A DNA stretch of 64,000 bases. Origin: Bogoriella caseilytica. Lineage in GTDB: Bacteria > Actinomycetota > Actinomycetes > Actinomycetales > Actinomycetaceae. The notes beneath the pieces were generated by a model. The model had not been told where the DNA came from, searched no databases, and saw only the letters and a list, made by a program, of their open reading frames with translations. A program made the translations under genes and the position numbers. The first letter of the stretch is position 1. Every line of letters starts with the position of its first letter. Location: the NCBI RefSeq assembly GCF_003752405.1, contig NZ_RKHK01000001.1:2790001-2854000 (forward strand). The letters are read 5' to 3'. Shown here one piece after another: positions 37,381 through 46,681 of the stretch.

Positions 37381-38087
37381 GGACGGCGCAGGCTGAGGAA
37401 CTGCAGATCGCCGCGCTGGTGCCACTGTCCACCGTCGACTGGCCCGGCCGGCTCGTGGCCACGGTCTTCCTTCAGGGTTGTCCGTGGTCCTGCCACTACT
37501 GCCACAACCCGGATTTGATCTCGCCCCGGACCGCCGGGCAGGTGCCCTGGCGCGAGGTGGAGGAGCTGGCCGATCGGCGCCATGGCCTTCTTGATGGTCT
37601 GGTGCTCACCGGCGGGGAACCCACGCGCCAGGACGCCGTGCACGATGCTGCCCGGCGGATACGCGCCAGGGGCTTTGCGCTCGGGCTGCACACGGCCGGT
37701 GCCTACCCCAGTCGACTGCGGGACCTGCTCCCGCAGTTCGACTGGGTGGGCCTGGATCTCAAGGCCACACTAGGTGGGTATGCCGACGTGACCGGCATCG
37801 AGTCCAGCGGTGAGCGGGCCTGGCGCAGCCTGGAGATCCTGCTGGCCTCCGGCGTGGACCACGAGGTGCGCACCACAGTGGTGCCTGGTGAGGATGCTCA
37901 GGCCTGGCAGGTGGCCCAGCGGGCGCGGGACTCGGGAGTGCGTGCCTATGCCCTGCAGCAGGCCCGCTCGGAAGGCACGCGGGAGTTCCATGATGCCCAT
38001 CCACCGGGCTGGGATGAGCGCTTCGAGGCCCTCGCCGACCAGGTCGCCGGACTCGGATTCGCACGGCTCGAGGTTCGCCGCGCCTGA
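37377..38087 (+). CDS. nrdG: Anaerobic ribonucleotide reductase-activating radical SAM protein
   Basis: A 236-residue radical SAM activase. The cluster cysteines are Cys35, Cys39 and Cys42 in CPWSCHYCHNP, and LTGGEPTRQD is the SAM-binding motif. It generates the NrdD glycyl radical. The GTG start overlaps the nrdD stop by four bases. Confidence 0.95.
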   Translation: MRTAQAEELQIAALVPLSTVDWPGRLVATVFLQGCPWSCHYCHNPDLISPRTAGQVPWREVEELADRRHGLLDGLVLTGGEPTRQDAVHDAARRIRARGFALGLHTAGAYPSRLRDLLPQFDWVGLDLKATLGGYADVTGIESSGERAWRSLEILLASGVDHEVRTTVVPGEDAQAWQVAQRARDSGVRAYALQQARSEGTREFHDAHPPGWDERFEALADQVAGLGFARLEVRRA

Positions 38088-38102
38088 GCGCCCGCAGTGC
38101 GT

Positions 38103-38128
38103 GGGAGCGCGGGGCGCCCCGCGCTCCC
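38103..38128. terminator. Perfect 26-bp palindrome after nrdG
   Basis: GGGAGCGCGGGGC joined directly to its reverse complement forms a 13-bp arm palindrome without a spacer, 15 bases after the nrdG stop. It is the likely terminator of nrdDG; no T tract follows. Confidence 0.65.
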
Positions 38129-38166
38129 GTCACCCCCAGGCCCCGATCGCGGGCACACTGAGGCCT

Positions 38167-40704
38167 ATGCCCCTGTCCGTCCTCGCCGAGCTGCTCGCCG
38201 ATCCGCCGAGCCTGCCGGTGGCCGGAGGCCTGAGTGACCTCGCCTCGGCGGTGGAACGCTCCGGTGTTGCCGTACTGCAGTCCCCTCCCGGCAGTGGCAA
38301 GACCACGCTCGTTCCCCCTGCGCTCGCGGTGGCGTTGGGCGGACGTGTGGTGGTGACGCAGCCCCGACGGATCGCCGCGCGCGCCGGAGCCCGCCGGCTC
38401 GCGGGGCTCCTCGGCGAGCCGGCGGGGCGGACTGCCGGGTTCTCCGTACGCGGGGACCGGCAGACCGGGTCCGACACACTGGTGGAGTTCGTGACCGCGG
38501 GGACGCTGTTGCGGCGGCTGCAGCACGACCCGGAACTGCCCGGGGTGAGGGCCGTGGTACTCGATGAGATCCATGAACGCCAGATCGACACCGACCTCCT
38601 GCTCGCGATGCTCGTCGAGGTCCGCGCCGCCTTGCGCGAGGATCTGGTGGTCGTTGCCATGTCCGCGACCGTCGAGGCCGCCCGGGTCGCAGAGCTTTTG
38701 GGCGCCGACGACGCGGTTGTGACGGTGCCGGGCGCGCTGCACCCGGTGGCGACCCTCTGGTGCGCCCCGCCGGGCACTGCGGCACGGCTGACACCCACCG
38801 GCACCAGCCCGGAGTTCCTGGCCCATGTCACTGACGTGGTGGGGCGGGCTTTGCGGGAACAGACCGGGGACATCCTGGTCTTTCTTCCCGGCGCGCGAGA
38901 GGTCGATGACGTGGTCCGCCGCGTCCGGTGGCCTGATGTCGACGTGCTGCCCCTGCACGGCCGGCTCCCGAGCGCAGCGCAGGATCGCGCTCTCCAGGCG
39001 ACAGCGGCACGGCGCGTCATCGTCTCCACGGCGGTGGCGGAGTCCTCCCTGACCGTTCCGGGCGTGCGCACCGTGGTGGACGCCGGTCTCGCCCGCGAGC
39101 CGCGCACAGACCACCGCCGAGGCCTGGCTGGGCTCGTCACGCGCAGCGTGAGCCAGGCGGGGGCCGAGCAGCGCGCCGGCCGGGCTGGGCGAGAAGGCCC
39201 CGGGACCGTCTACCGCTGTTGGTCCGAGGGCGAGCACGCCCAGCTCGCGCGACATCCTCAGCCCGAGATCCTCACCGCCGACCTCACCGGACCGATGCTC
39301 GAACTCGCCCTGTGGGGCGCACCGGTAGGCCAGGGCCTCGCCCTAATGGATCCGCCTCCTACGCCCGCTGCCGAGGCCGCGCACACCGTTCTCAGTGAGC
39401 TCGGTGCACTGGCAGCCGACGGCACAGTCACCGCACGCGGACGCGCGATCGCGGGCATTGGAACCGACCCGCGTCTGGCGCGGGCCCTGCTCGACGGCGC
39501 CGAGGTAGTCGGACCACGCCTGGCTGCAGAGATCGTCGCCCTGCTCTCGCTGGACGGCGGCTCAAGCGATGTCGACCTCACGGCGGCCCTGCGACGCCAG
39601 CGCTCCGCGCTCGGGCGGGGCAGTCCGTGGCACCGAGAGGCAGACCGGTGGGAACGGATCGCCGCAGGACCAGCCCGAAGCTCGCGGGGCGCGCGAACCG
39701 GGGCGCAGCCGCACGCGCACGGTGTTGGCCTGGACCTCGCTGTCGGGACCGTGACCGCCTTGGCCCACTCCGACCGCATCGCACGAAGACGGCCCGGATC
39801 CGACCTCTACCTCATGGCGGGGGGTGCCGGTGCGCGCCTGACCGGGGGAGCCCTGGCGGGCAGCGAGTGGCTCGCCATTGCCGATGCGACCCGCTCGCCG
39901 GGCCAGCCCGATGCGCTCATCCGGGCGGCGGCACCGATCGACGAGGCCACGGCGCGTGAGGTGGGGGCGAGCCTGCTCACGACGGAGGACGACGTCGCCT
40001 GGCGTGACAGCCGGCTCGTCTCGCGCCGGGTGGTGCGCCTTGGCGCGATCGAGTTGTCCGCGGAGCCATTGCCTCGGCCGCCCGCCGCGCTGATGGCCGC
40101 CGCCGTGGAACACGGACTACGCGCCGAAGGGACGGGCCTGGTGCCGTGGCCGCCGGCGGCCACCGCGCTGCGTGAGCGGCTGGCCTTTCTGCACGCCGCA
40201 CTGGGAGACCCGTGGCCGGACGTCTCCGACGAGGCTCTCGAGCAGCGAGTACCCGACTGGCTCGGGCCGGACCTCGCCGGCATCCGCACCGGTCGTGACC
40301 TGCGCCGACTGGACACCACTGCGGCGTTGCGCCGGCTCCTGCCATGGCCAGAGGCCTCCCGGTTGGACATCCTCGCCCCCGAGCGCGTCACCGTGCCGAC
40401 GGGTTCGGCCCTGCGGGTGGATTACTCCGATCCCGCCCGCCCCACGCTGGCTGCGCGGATCCAGGAGGTGTTCGGCTGGCCGGGAGCGCCCGCTCTGGCC
40501 GGCGGACGCGTGCCCCTCGTGCTGGAGTTGCTCTCCCCGGCGCGCCGCCCGGCCGCCGTGACCACAGACCTGGCCGGCTTCTGGCGCACGGGCTACCCCC
40601 AGGTTCGGGCAGAGCTGCGCGGCCGCTACCCGAAGCATCCCTGGCCCGAAGACCCGGCCTCTGCGTCCGCCACCACGCGCACGAAGAACTCTGCGCGGCG
40701 CTGA
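38167..40704 (+). CDS. hrpB: ATP-dependent RNA helicase HrpB
   Basis: An 845-residue DEAH-type helicase. Walker A is PPGSGKTT (41-48), motif II is DEIH (133-136), motif III MSAT, and motif VI QRAGRAGREGPG. An HA2-like winged-helix region follows, then the HrpB-specific C-terminal domain. Members probably remodel RNA, but the cellular role is poorly defined. CACACT seven bases upstream of the ATG may be a weak leaderless -10. Confidence 0.94.
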   Translation: MPLSVLAELLADPPSLPVAGGLSDLASAVERSGVAVLQSPPGSGKTTLVPPALAVALGGRVVVTQPRRIAARAGARRLAGLLGEPAGRTAGFSVRGDRQTGSDTLVEFVTAGTLLRRLQHDPELPGVRAVVLDEIHERQIDTDLLLAMLVEVRAALREDLVVVAMSATVEAARVAELLGADDAVVTVPGALHPVATLWCAPPGTAARLTPTGTSPEFLAHVTDVVGRALREQTGDILVFLPGAREVDDVVRRVRWPDVDVLPLHGRLPSAAQDRALQATAARRVIVSTAVAESSLTVPGVRTVVDAGLAREPRTDHRRGLAGLVTRSVSQAGAEQRAGRAGREGPGTVYRCWSEGEHAQLARHPQPEILTADLTGPMLELALWGAPVGQGLALMDPPPTPAAEAAHTVLSELGALAADGTVTARGRAIAGIGTDPRLARALLDGAEVVGPRLAAEIVALLSLDGGSSDVDLTAALRRQRSALGRGSPWHREADRWERIAAGPARSSRGARTGAQPHAHGVGLDLAVGTVTALAHSDRIARRRPGSDLYLMAGGAGARLTGGALAGSEWLAIADATRSPGQPDALIRAAAPIDEATAREVGASLLTTEDDVAWRDSRLVSRRVVRLGAIELSAEPLPRPPAALMAAAVEHGLRAEGTGLVPWPPAATALRERLAFLHAALGDPWPDVSDEALEQRVPDWLGPDLAGIRTGRDLRRLDTTAALRRLLPWPEASRLDILAPERVTVPTGSALRVDYSDPARPTLAARIQEVFGWPGAPALAGGRVPLVLELLSPARRPAAVTTDLAGFWRTGYPQVRAELRGRYPKHPWPEDPASASATTRTKNSARR

Positions 40705-40798
40705 CGAGCCCGGTGGTGAGGCTCTGCGGGACGTCGAGGGCTCACAGAGGCTGATGGTCGAGGTGCCGCCGAGGCGCCCTGCTGGTAGAGGTGGGCAG

Positions 40799-41278
40799 AT
40801 GGATGCCGACGAGGTCCCCCTGTTTCGTGCGCCGATGCGTTCGCACGATGACCGCGTTCCCGCGGGCGCGGCCGTGGCACGCGGTCTGGAGCTGGGGCTT
40901 TGCGGTCTGGGCGGGCGGCTGCCGCATGCGCCCGGCTCGCTCGAGGAGGCGGTCGCGGCAGCCGGCGACGTGCATGATGATCGGTTGGCCCGCCGCGTGC
41001 GACGTTTCGCTGACGCTCCAGCAGGAGCCTTCGTGTGGACCCGGGCAGGTGAGGGCTACTCCCTCGGACGCCTGCGCGGTCCGTGGCGTTACGACGAGAC
41101 TGCAGGCGCCGAGGCTGCGGACCTGGTGCACGTCCGTGACTGCGAGTGGCGCCCGGTGGACCTGCCGCTGGTGCCCGCTGGGGTGCGGGCGACCTTCGCT
41201 CGTGGCGGCCGCAACTGGCAGCGCATCAGGTCCACCGACGCCTTCAGGGCAACCGAGCGTCTGTGGCGGCTCAGCTGA
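40799..41278 (+). CDS. Small actinobacterial hypothetical protein
   Basis: A 159-residue protein I do not recognise by name. The central DRLARRVRRFADAPAGAFVWTR, LGRLRGPWRYD and DLVHVRDCEWRPVDLPLVPA segments, and a C-terminal ARGGRNWQRI, read like a conserved compact alpha/beta protein; comparable proteins occur in many actinobacteria. ATG 40799 is preceded by a weak GGTGGGCAG. Its 3' end overlaps the convergent ABC exporter gene by eight bases. Confidence 0.6.
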   Translation: MDADEVPLFRAPMRSHDDRVPAGAAVARGLELGLCGLGGRLPHAPGSLEEAVAAAGDVHDDRLARRVRRFADAPAGAFVWTRAGEGYSLGRLRGPWRYDETAGAEAADLVHVRDCEWRPVDLPLVPAGVRATFARGGRNWQRIRSTDAFRATERLWRLS

Positions 41279-43310
41279 GCGTCTCGCTGGTGCCCAGCGA
41301 CTCCTCGATCGCTGCCTCGGTGTCGGGATCGACCGCGGCGTGCTCAAACTGGCTCTGATAGAGCCGCCAGTAGGCGCCTTCGGCACCGATGAGCTCCTCA
41401 TGCGTGCCCTGCTCAACGATGGCACCGTCCTCCATCACCAGGATGAGGTCGGCATCGCGGATGGTGGAGAGCCGGTGGGCGATGACGAAGGAGGTGCGCC
41501 CGGACCGCAAGGCGTTCATGGCCTTCTGCAAGAGCAGCTCGGTGCGCGTGTCCACCGAGCTGGTGGCCTCATCGAGGATCAGGACCTCGGGCTGGCGCAC
41601 GAATGCGCGCGCGATCGTGACAAGTTGACGCTCACCCGCAGAGACGTTCGCGGCCTCCTCGTCCAGCACGGTGTCGTAGCCCTCGGGAAGTGAGTGCACG
41701 AAGCGGTCCACGTAGGTCGCTTCAGCGGCCTCGCGGATCTGCTCGTCGGTGGCTTTCTCGTTCCCGTAGCGGATGTTGTCGCGGATCGACCCGGCGAAGA
41801 GCCAGGGATCCTGCAACACCATGCCGGTGCGTGCACGCAGGTCTGCGCGCGTCATCTCCGCGGTGTCCTGACCGTCCAGTCGGATCGCTCCGCCCTGCAG
41901 ATCGTAGAAGCGCATGAGCAGGTTCACCAGAGTGGTCTTGCCTGCTCCGGTCGGCCCGACGATCGCCACCGTCTGGCCCGGTTCCACTCGGAAGGACAGG
42001 TTCTCGATCAACGGCTGGTCAGGCGTGTAGGAGAAGGTCACACTGTCGAACTCGATGACCCCGCTACCACCCGCAGGCGCGGTGGCGGCCTCTGCGGGAT
42101 CGGGCGTTTGCTCGTCCTCGTCGAGCAGGGCAAAGACCCGCTCGGCCGACGCAGTGCCGGACTGCACCACCGGCAGCATGCCGCCGAGTTCGGCCAAGGG
42201 CTGCATGAAGAGCTGGGAGTACTGCACGAAAGCCTGCACGTCGCCGATGCGGATCTGGCCGCTGGCCACCATCACACCGCCGAGCACGGCAATCCCGGCA
42301 TAGGTGAGGTAGCCGACGAACTGCATGGCCGGCATCATGACCCCGGAGATGAACTGCGCCTTGAACGAGGCCTGGTACAGCTCTTCGTTCTCCGCGGTGA
42401 AGGCCGCCCGTACCTTTTCCTCCTGGCCGTAGACCTTGACCAGTGCGTGGCCGGAGAAGGACTCCTCCACCCGGGAGTTGATTCGTCCGACCTTCTTCCA
42501 CTGCGCCTGGAAGGCCTTCTGCGACTTCGGTCCGAGGACACCCATGATGACGCCGATGAGCGGCACCGCCACGAGCGCCACCAGTGCCAGCTTCCAGGAG
42601 ATGGAGAACATCATGACCATCACACCGAGGACGGTGAGCAGCGAGGTGATCGCCGACGAGAGCGACTGCTGCAGGGTCTGGGTCATGTTGTCGACGTCGT
42701 TGGTCACGCGGCTGATCAGCTCGCCGCGCGGCACGCGGTCGAAGTGACTCAGGGGCAGGCGGTTGATCTTGTGCTCGACATCCTCGCGCAGGCGCCACAT
42801 GGTGCGGACCATGATCCGGTTGATCAGGTAGCCGGACAGCCACTCGAACAGCGCGGCGCCCAGGTAGAGCACCAGCACCCAGACGATGATCGTGCCCAGG
42901 GCTTCGAAGTCCACGCCTGCGCCGGGGACGAAGTGCTCCATGGCCGAGACCATGGAGGCCAGGTTGTCCTGACCCGCCTCCTCGAGCGCGGCGGCCACCT
43001 GGGCTTGGCTCATGCCGGCGAATTCCTCGCCGATCATGCGACCGACCACGCCCTCGAACACGATGTTCGTCGCCTCACCCAGAATGCGTGGGCCGATGAT
43101 GGTCAAGAGTGTGCCGAAAGCTCCGATCACCGCAGCCAGAGCGAAGGTCCACCTCGTGGGGCCCAGCAGCCCGATGAAGCGCCGGAAGCTGGGCCAGAAG
43201 TTCTTGGGCTTGCCGCCCATGGCTCCGGGCTCATCGGCGCCGGCGGCGATGATCGCCTGCTGGGTCTCGCGTTCCTCGTCGCGTTCGGTGCCCGGCGTGT
43301 GCTCGCTCAT
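41271..43310 (-). CDS. Heterodimeric ABC exporter, subunit with catalytic nucleotide site
   Basis: A 679-residue fused transmembrane-ATPase half-transporter (type IV exporter fold). Six helices are followed by an ATPase domain with Walker A GPTGAGKTT, Walker B LILDEATSSVD (Glu581) and H-loop VIAHRLST, all competent. Its signature motif, by contrast, is the altered SAGERQ. With the upstream partner this gives one canonical and one degenerate ATP site, as in TM287/288-type exporters. It is coupled to the partner by an ATGA overlap. A drug or lipid substrate is possible but not shown. Confidence 0.93.
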   Translation of the reverse strand: MSEHTPGTERDEERETQQAIIAAGADEPGAMGGKPKNFWPSFRRFIGLLGPTRWTFALAAVIGAFGTLLTIIGPRILGEATNIVFEGVVGRMIGEEFAGMSQAQVAAALEEAGQDNLASMVSAMEHFVPGAGVDFEALGTIIVWVLVLYLGAALFEWLSGYLINRIMVRTMWRLREDVEHKINRLPLSHFDRVPRGELISRVTNDVDNMTQTLQQSLSSAITSLLTVLGVMVMMFSISWKLALVALVAVPLIGVIMGVLGPKSQKAFQAQWKKVGRINSRVEESFSGHALVKVYGQEEKVRAAFTAENEELYQASFKAQFISGVMMPAMQFVGYLTYAGIAVLGGVMVASGQIRIGDVQAFVQYSQLFMQPLAELGGMLPVVQSGTASAERVFALLDEDEQTPDPAEAATAPAGGSGVIEFDSVTFSYTPDQPLIENLSFRVEPGQTVAIVGPTGAGKTTLVNLLMRFYDLQGGAIRLDGQDTAEMTRADLRARTGMVLQDPWLFAGSIRDNIRYGNEKATDEQIREAAEATYVDRFVHSLPEGYDTVLDEEAANVSAGERQLVTIARAFVRQPEVLILDEATSSVDTRTELLLQKAMNALRSGRTSFVIAHRLSTIRDADLILVMEDGAIVEQGTHEELIGAEGAYWRLYQSQFEHAAVDPDTEAAIEESLGTSETLS

Positions 43311-45046
43311 GCGTCCACCGCCATCTGCGACTCGACGATCTCGCGATAGGTGACCACGGTGGACAGAAGCTCCTCGTGGGTGCCCGCGCCCACCATGCGA
43401 CCATCCTCGACGACGATGATGCGGTCGGCGTCCGTGATCGTCGAGACACGCTGCGCCACCACGATCTTGGTGACCTCGGGCAACTCCCGCCAGAGAGCCT
43501 GGCGTAGCCGGGCATCGGTGGTGAGGTCCAGGGCGGAGAAGGAGTCGTCGAAGACCAGAACGTCCGGTTCGCGCACGATGGCGCGTGCGATGGCCAAGCG
43601 CTGGCGCTGTCCGCCGGAGACGTTCGTGCCGCCCTGGGAGATCGTGGCCTCCAGCCCATCGGGGCGTGCGCGGACGAAGTCGGCGGCCTGGGCGATCTCC
43701 AGGGCACGCCAGAGCTCCTCGTCGGCGGCGTCCTCCTTGGCGAAGCGCAGGTTCGAGGCGATCGTGCCCGCGAAGAGGAAGGGGCGCTGGGGCACCAGGC
43801 CGATACCCCGCCAGAGAATGTCGAGATCGGCGTCCTTGACGTCCACACCGTGCACGCGCACGGTGCCCGAGGTCGCATCGAAGAGTCGGGGGATGAGGTT
43901 CACCAGGGTGGTCTTCCCCGAGCCCGTGGAGCCGATGATCGCCACCGTCTCACCCGGCTCGGCCCGGAAGGAGATGCCGGAGAGCACTGGCTGGTCCGCG
44001 CCGGGGTACGTGAAGGAGGCGTCGATCAGTTCGACCTGCCCCGGCCGGGGCAGAGTGGTCACCGGGCGAGCGGGCGGGATCAGTGTCGTTTCGCTGGCCA
44101 GGACCTCACCGATGCGCTCGGCCGAGACGGCGGCGCGCGGGATCATCATGGCCATGAAACTTGCCATCATCACGCCGCCGAGGATCTGGCCGACGTACTG
44201 CATGAAGGCGAAGAGCGTGCCCACCTGGGTGTTGCCCGCATCGACCTCGATCCCGCCGAACCACACCACGCCCACGATCGTGACGTTCATGATCAGCAGG
44301 ACCAGCGGGAAGACCAGGACGAAGAGCGAGCCGACCTGACGGCCGACGACCATGATGTCGGTGTTCGCGACGCGGAAGCGTTGCTCCTCGATGGACTCCC
44401 GCACGAAGGCGCGCACCACGCGCACGCCCGAGAGTTGCTCGCGCAACACACGGTTCACGGCATCCAAGCGCGACTGGTAGCTGCGGAAGAGCGGCACCAT
44501 CCGTGAGATCACGAGGGCAGCGGCCACCAGCAGGACTGGGATGGAGATCGCAAGAATCCAGCTCAGCCCGACGTCCTGGCGCACCGCCATGACGATGCCG
44601 CCGATGGACATCAGCGGTGCCATGACCAGCATGGTGGCGCTCATCATGGCGAGCATTTGCACCTGTTGGACGTCATTGGTGTTCCGGGTGATCAACGAGC
44701 CGGCGCCGAAGGAGGAGACCTCCCGCTCGGAGAAGCCGGAGACCTTCCCGAAGATGTCGTTGCGCAGATCGCGCCCGACGCTCATGGCTACCCGGGCAGC
44801 GCAGTACGTGGCGATCACGGCTGAGAGGATCTGCCCGAGCGCCACCACGATCATCCACCCACCCATACGCAGAATGAAGGGGACGTCACCTGCGGCAACG
44901 CCCTGGTCGATGATCGAGGCGTTCAGGGTGGGCAGGAACAGCGCGGCGAGCGCCGAGCCGAACTGAAAGATCAGCACCGCGGCCAGCAAGGGCCAGTACT
45001 TGCTGAGGTACGTGGTGAGGAGACGGAGCAGCACGTCTCTAGCCAA
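43307..45046 (-). CDS. Heterodimeric ABC exporter, subunit with degenerate nucleotide site
   Basis: A 579-residue half-transporter with six N-terminal helices and an ATPase domain. Walker A GSTGSGKTT and signature VSGGQRQ are canonical. The catalytic Glu after Walker B is Asp501 (LVFDDSFSALD) and the switch His is Gln (VAQRVST). These changes define the non-hydrolysing site of heterodimeric exporters. It is translated first, with the second subunit overlapping its stop. Confidence 0.94.
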   Translation of the reverse strand: MARDVLLRLLTTYLSKYWPLLAAVLIFQFGSALAALFLPTLNASIIDQGVAAGDVPFILRMGGWMIVVALGQILSAVIATYCAARVAMSVGRDLRNDIFGKVSGFSEREVSSFGAGSLITRNTNDVQQVQMLAMMSATMLVMAPLMSIGGIVMAVRQDVGLSWILAISIPVLLVAAALVISRMVPLFRSYQSRLDAVNRVLREQLSGVRVVRAFVRESIEEQRFRVANTDIMVVGRQVGSLFVLVFPLVLLIMNVTIVGVVWFGGIEVDAGNTQVGTLFAFMQYVGQILGGVMMASFMAMMIPRAAVSAERIGEVLASETTLIPPARPVTTLPRPGQVELIDASFTYPGADQPVLSGISFRAEPGETVAIIGSTGSGKTTLVNLIPRLFDATSGTVRVHGVDVKDADLDILWRGIGLVPQRPFLFAGTIASNLRFAKEDAADEELWRALEIAQAADFVRARPDGLEATISQGGTNVSGGQRQRLAIARAIVREPDVLVFDDSFSALDLTTDARLRQALWRELPEVTKIVVAQRVSTITDADRIIVVEDGRMVGAGTHEELLSTVVTYREIVESQMAVDA

Positions 45047-45118
45047 GCAGCCGTCTCTGACATCTCACATCGGCTAGAAGGATGACCTTGCTCCGCTCTC
45101 GGGCTGAGGTGGCGTGGG

Positions 45119-45613
45119 CTACCCGGCGCCGATGCCGAGGAAGCTCACGCCGTAGGCCGCCAGCACCGCCGCGACGATGCTCCACACGATGGTGCCGGCA
45201 GCGATCCACGTGAACGAGAGTCCCGCACGCACACCGGCTGCCACGGCCACCACGGCCGAGACCTGGGTGCCCAATCCGAGCGGTCCAAGAACGGCCAGGC
45301 CGGGCATGCCCCATCGCGTCATGATTCGCTCGATGCGCTGCTGACGCTTCTGAGTGGTGTGCGAACCCTCGCGGGGCTGGCCTCGTGCCTCGCGTTGTTC
45401 CGCGGTCCGTCGCCTGACCCAGTTCCGTACGCGTTCGCCGAACCAAGCTGCGGCGGCCAGCGTGAGGAGGTTCCCGGTTACACCGGCGAGCACTACCAGG
45501 GCGGGCGGGCCGCCGGCAAGGATGCCCAGGGGGACCACGATGATCGCTTCCAGCCACGGGATCGCCCCGCCGAGGAAGACGCCACCGAGCAGGGTCAGGT
45601 CGGCTCCGCTCAT
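45119..45613 (-). CDS. Small multidrug-export-like membrane protein
   Basis: A 164-residue membrane protein of the Sm_multidrug_ex (PF06695) type, with about four helices. GAIPWLEAIIVVPLGILAGGPP near the N-terminus and GPLGLGTQVSAVVAVAAG after a basic cytoplasmic loop (residues about 65-97) are typical. Export function is a family label and not proven. Its start overlaps the stop of the upstream coiled-coil protein by four bases. Confidence 0.8.
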   Translation of the reverse strand: MSGADLTLLGGVFLGGAIPWLEAIIVVPLGILAGGPPALVVLAGVTGNLLTLAAAAWFGERVRNWVRRRTAEQREARGQPREGSHTTQKRQQRIERIMTRWGMPGLAVLGPLGLGTQVSAVVAVAAGVRAGLSFTWIAAGTIVWSIVAAVLAAYGVSFLGIGAG

Positions 45614-46638
45614 CGGGTCGACATCGTCTGCGGGCGACCCTCTGGCGGCAGGCTGTCGCGCCAGGCGGATCGTCGCCGCGCCAGGTGCCAGAGGCGGTCT
45701 GGGAGTTGGGGTTCGTCACCGCGCAGGAAGGCGGCATAGTGGAAGAGGAAGCGCAGGATGACCCCGAGGCTCGCGAGAAACAGGCCCAGGCAGAGCGCTC
45801 GCAGGGCCAGCTCGGCGCCCCACGGCGCCTGGGCGGGCCAGAAGGCCAAGGCCGCGCCCGGCAGGGCGATCCCGAGGGCGACCGCCGTGGAGAGGACGAG
45901 CAGCGCCAGCCGGAAGCCTTCGGGCTGCCGGCTCGCCTCGAGCGTCTCGCGGGCCAGCTGGAGCTCCTGGCGCAGGCTACGGCTCTCACTCCCGAGCTGT
46001 TCCACCCGGCGCTGCAGCACCTGGTGTTCGGCGATGTCCCACTGGGTGTCGGCGTCGTCGTCCCAGTCCAGGCGAGCGGGGACCGGCACGGCACCGGGAT
46101 CGGCGGGCTGGCTCAGGTCCCGCTCCCGGCAGAGGAGTCGGTAACTCCAGGCCCAGAGGTGCTCCTCGCGCTGGGGGAAGTCCAGCTGGCTGCTGATCTC
46201 GTGCCAGCTCGGCCGCGAACCGCCGCTGGGCAAGCGCTGCCCGATCTGCTCGCGGGCTCGGGCCAACTCCGCACGTAGCTCGACCAGTCGTTGCCGGAAG
46301 CGGTCGCGGTCCATCTCATCCGCGAGGGAGGTGACCTGGAGGAGGTCCTCGGGGATGTCCTCCGGCCCGATCTCAGCGGGCAGTCGGAGCAGTCGCTGGT
46401 AGATACCCGGGTCGTGGGAGAGGAGCTCGATGCCGAAAGCCTCCAAGCTCTCGCGTGCGGCCTGGAAGCTCTCCGCCGCAGCCTCGTGGCGTCGGGACAG
46501 ATCTGCCACGCGGCGTCCGGCGGCCTTCTGTTGGGCATGCAGGCTCACGTAACGCGAGACCAACAGTCCTCCGATGATGGCCACCAGCGCCGCAGTGGAC
46601 TGCGCAATGGTGGTCAGTAGCCAGGTGATCTCGAGCAT
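45610..46638 (-). CDS. Membrane protein with cytoplasmic coiled coil, unknown function
   Basis: A 342-residue protein I do not recognise. One helix near residues 9-28 anchors the N-terminus. Long charged heptad-like stretches (about 31-70, 113-135 and 205-245) suggest coiled coils. Two more helices follow (about 247-268 and 275-300), then a basic tail. It is translationally coupled to the small multidrug-export-like gene, so the two may act together. Partner and role are unknown. Confidence 0.65.
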   Translation of the reverse strand: MLEITWLLTTIAQSTAALVAIIGGLLVSRYVSLHAQQKAAGRRVADLSRRHEAAAESFQAARESLEAFGIELLSHDPGIYQRLLRLPAEIGPEDIPEDLLQVTSLADEMDRDRFRQRLVELRAELARAREQIGQRLPSGGSRPSWHEISSQLDFPQREEHLWAWSYRLLCRERDLSQPADPGAVPVPARLDWDDDADTQWDIAEHQVLQRRVEQLGSESRSLRQELQLARETLEASRQPEGFRLALLVLSTAVALGIALPGAALAFWPAQAPWGAELALRALCLGLFLASLGVILRFLFHYAAFLRGDEPQLPDRLWHLARRRSAWRDSLPPEGRPQTMSTR

Positions 46639-46681
46639 CGCACGATTGTCCTACAGCCCCGCCGCCCCCGGAAGCTCCGGC

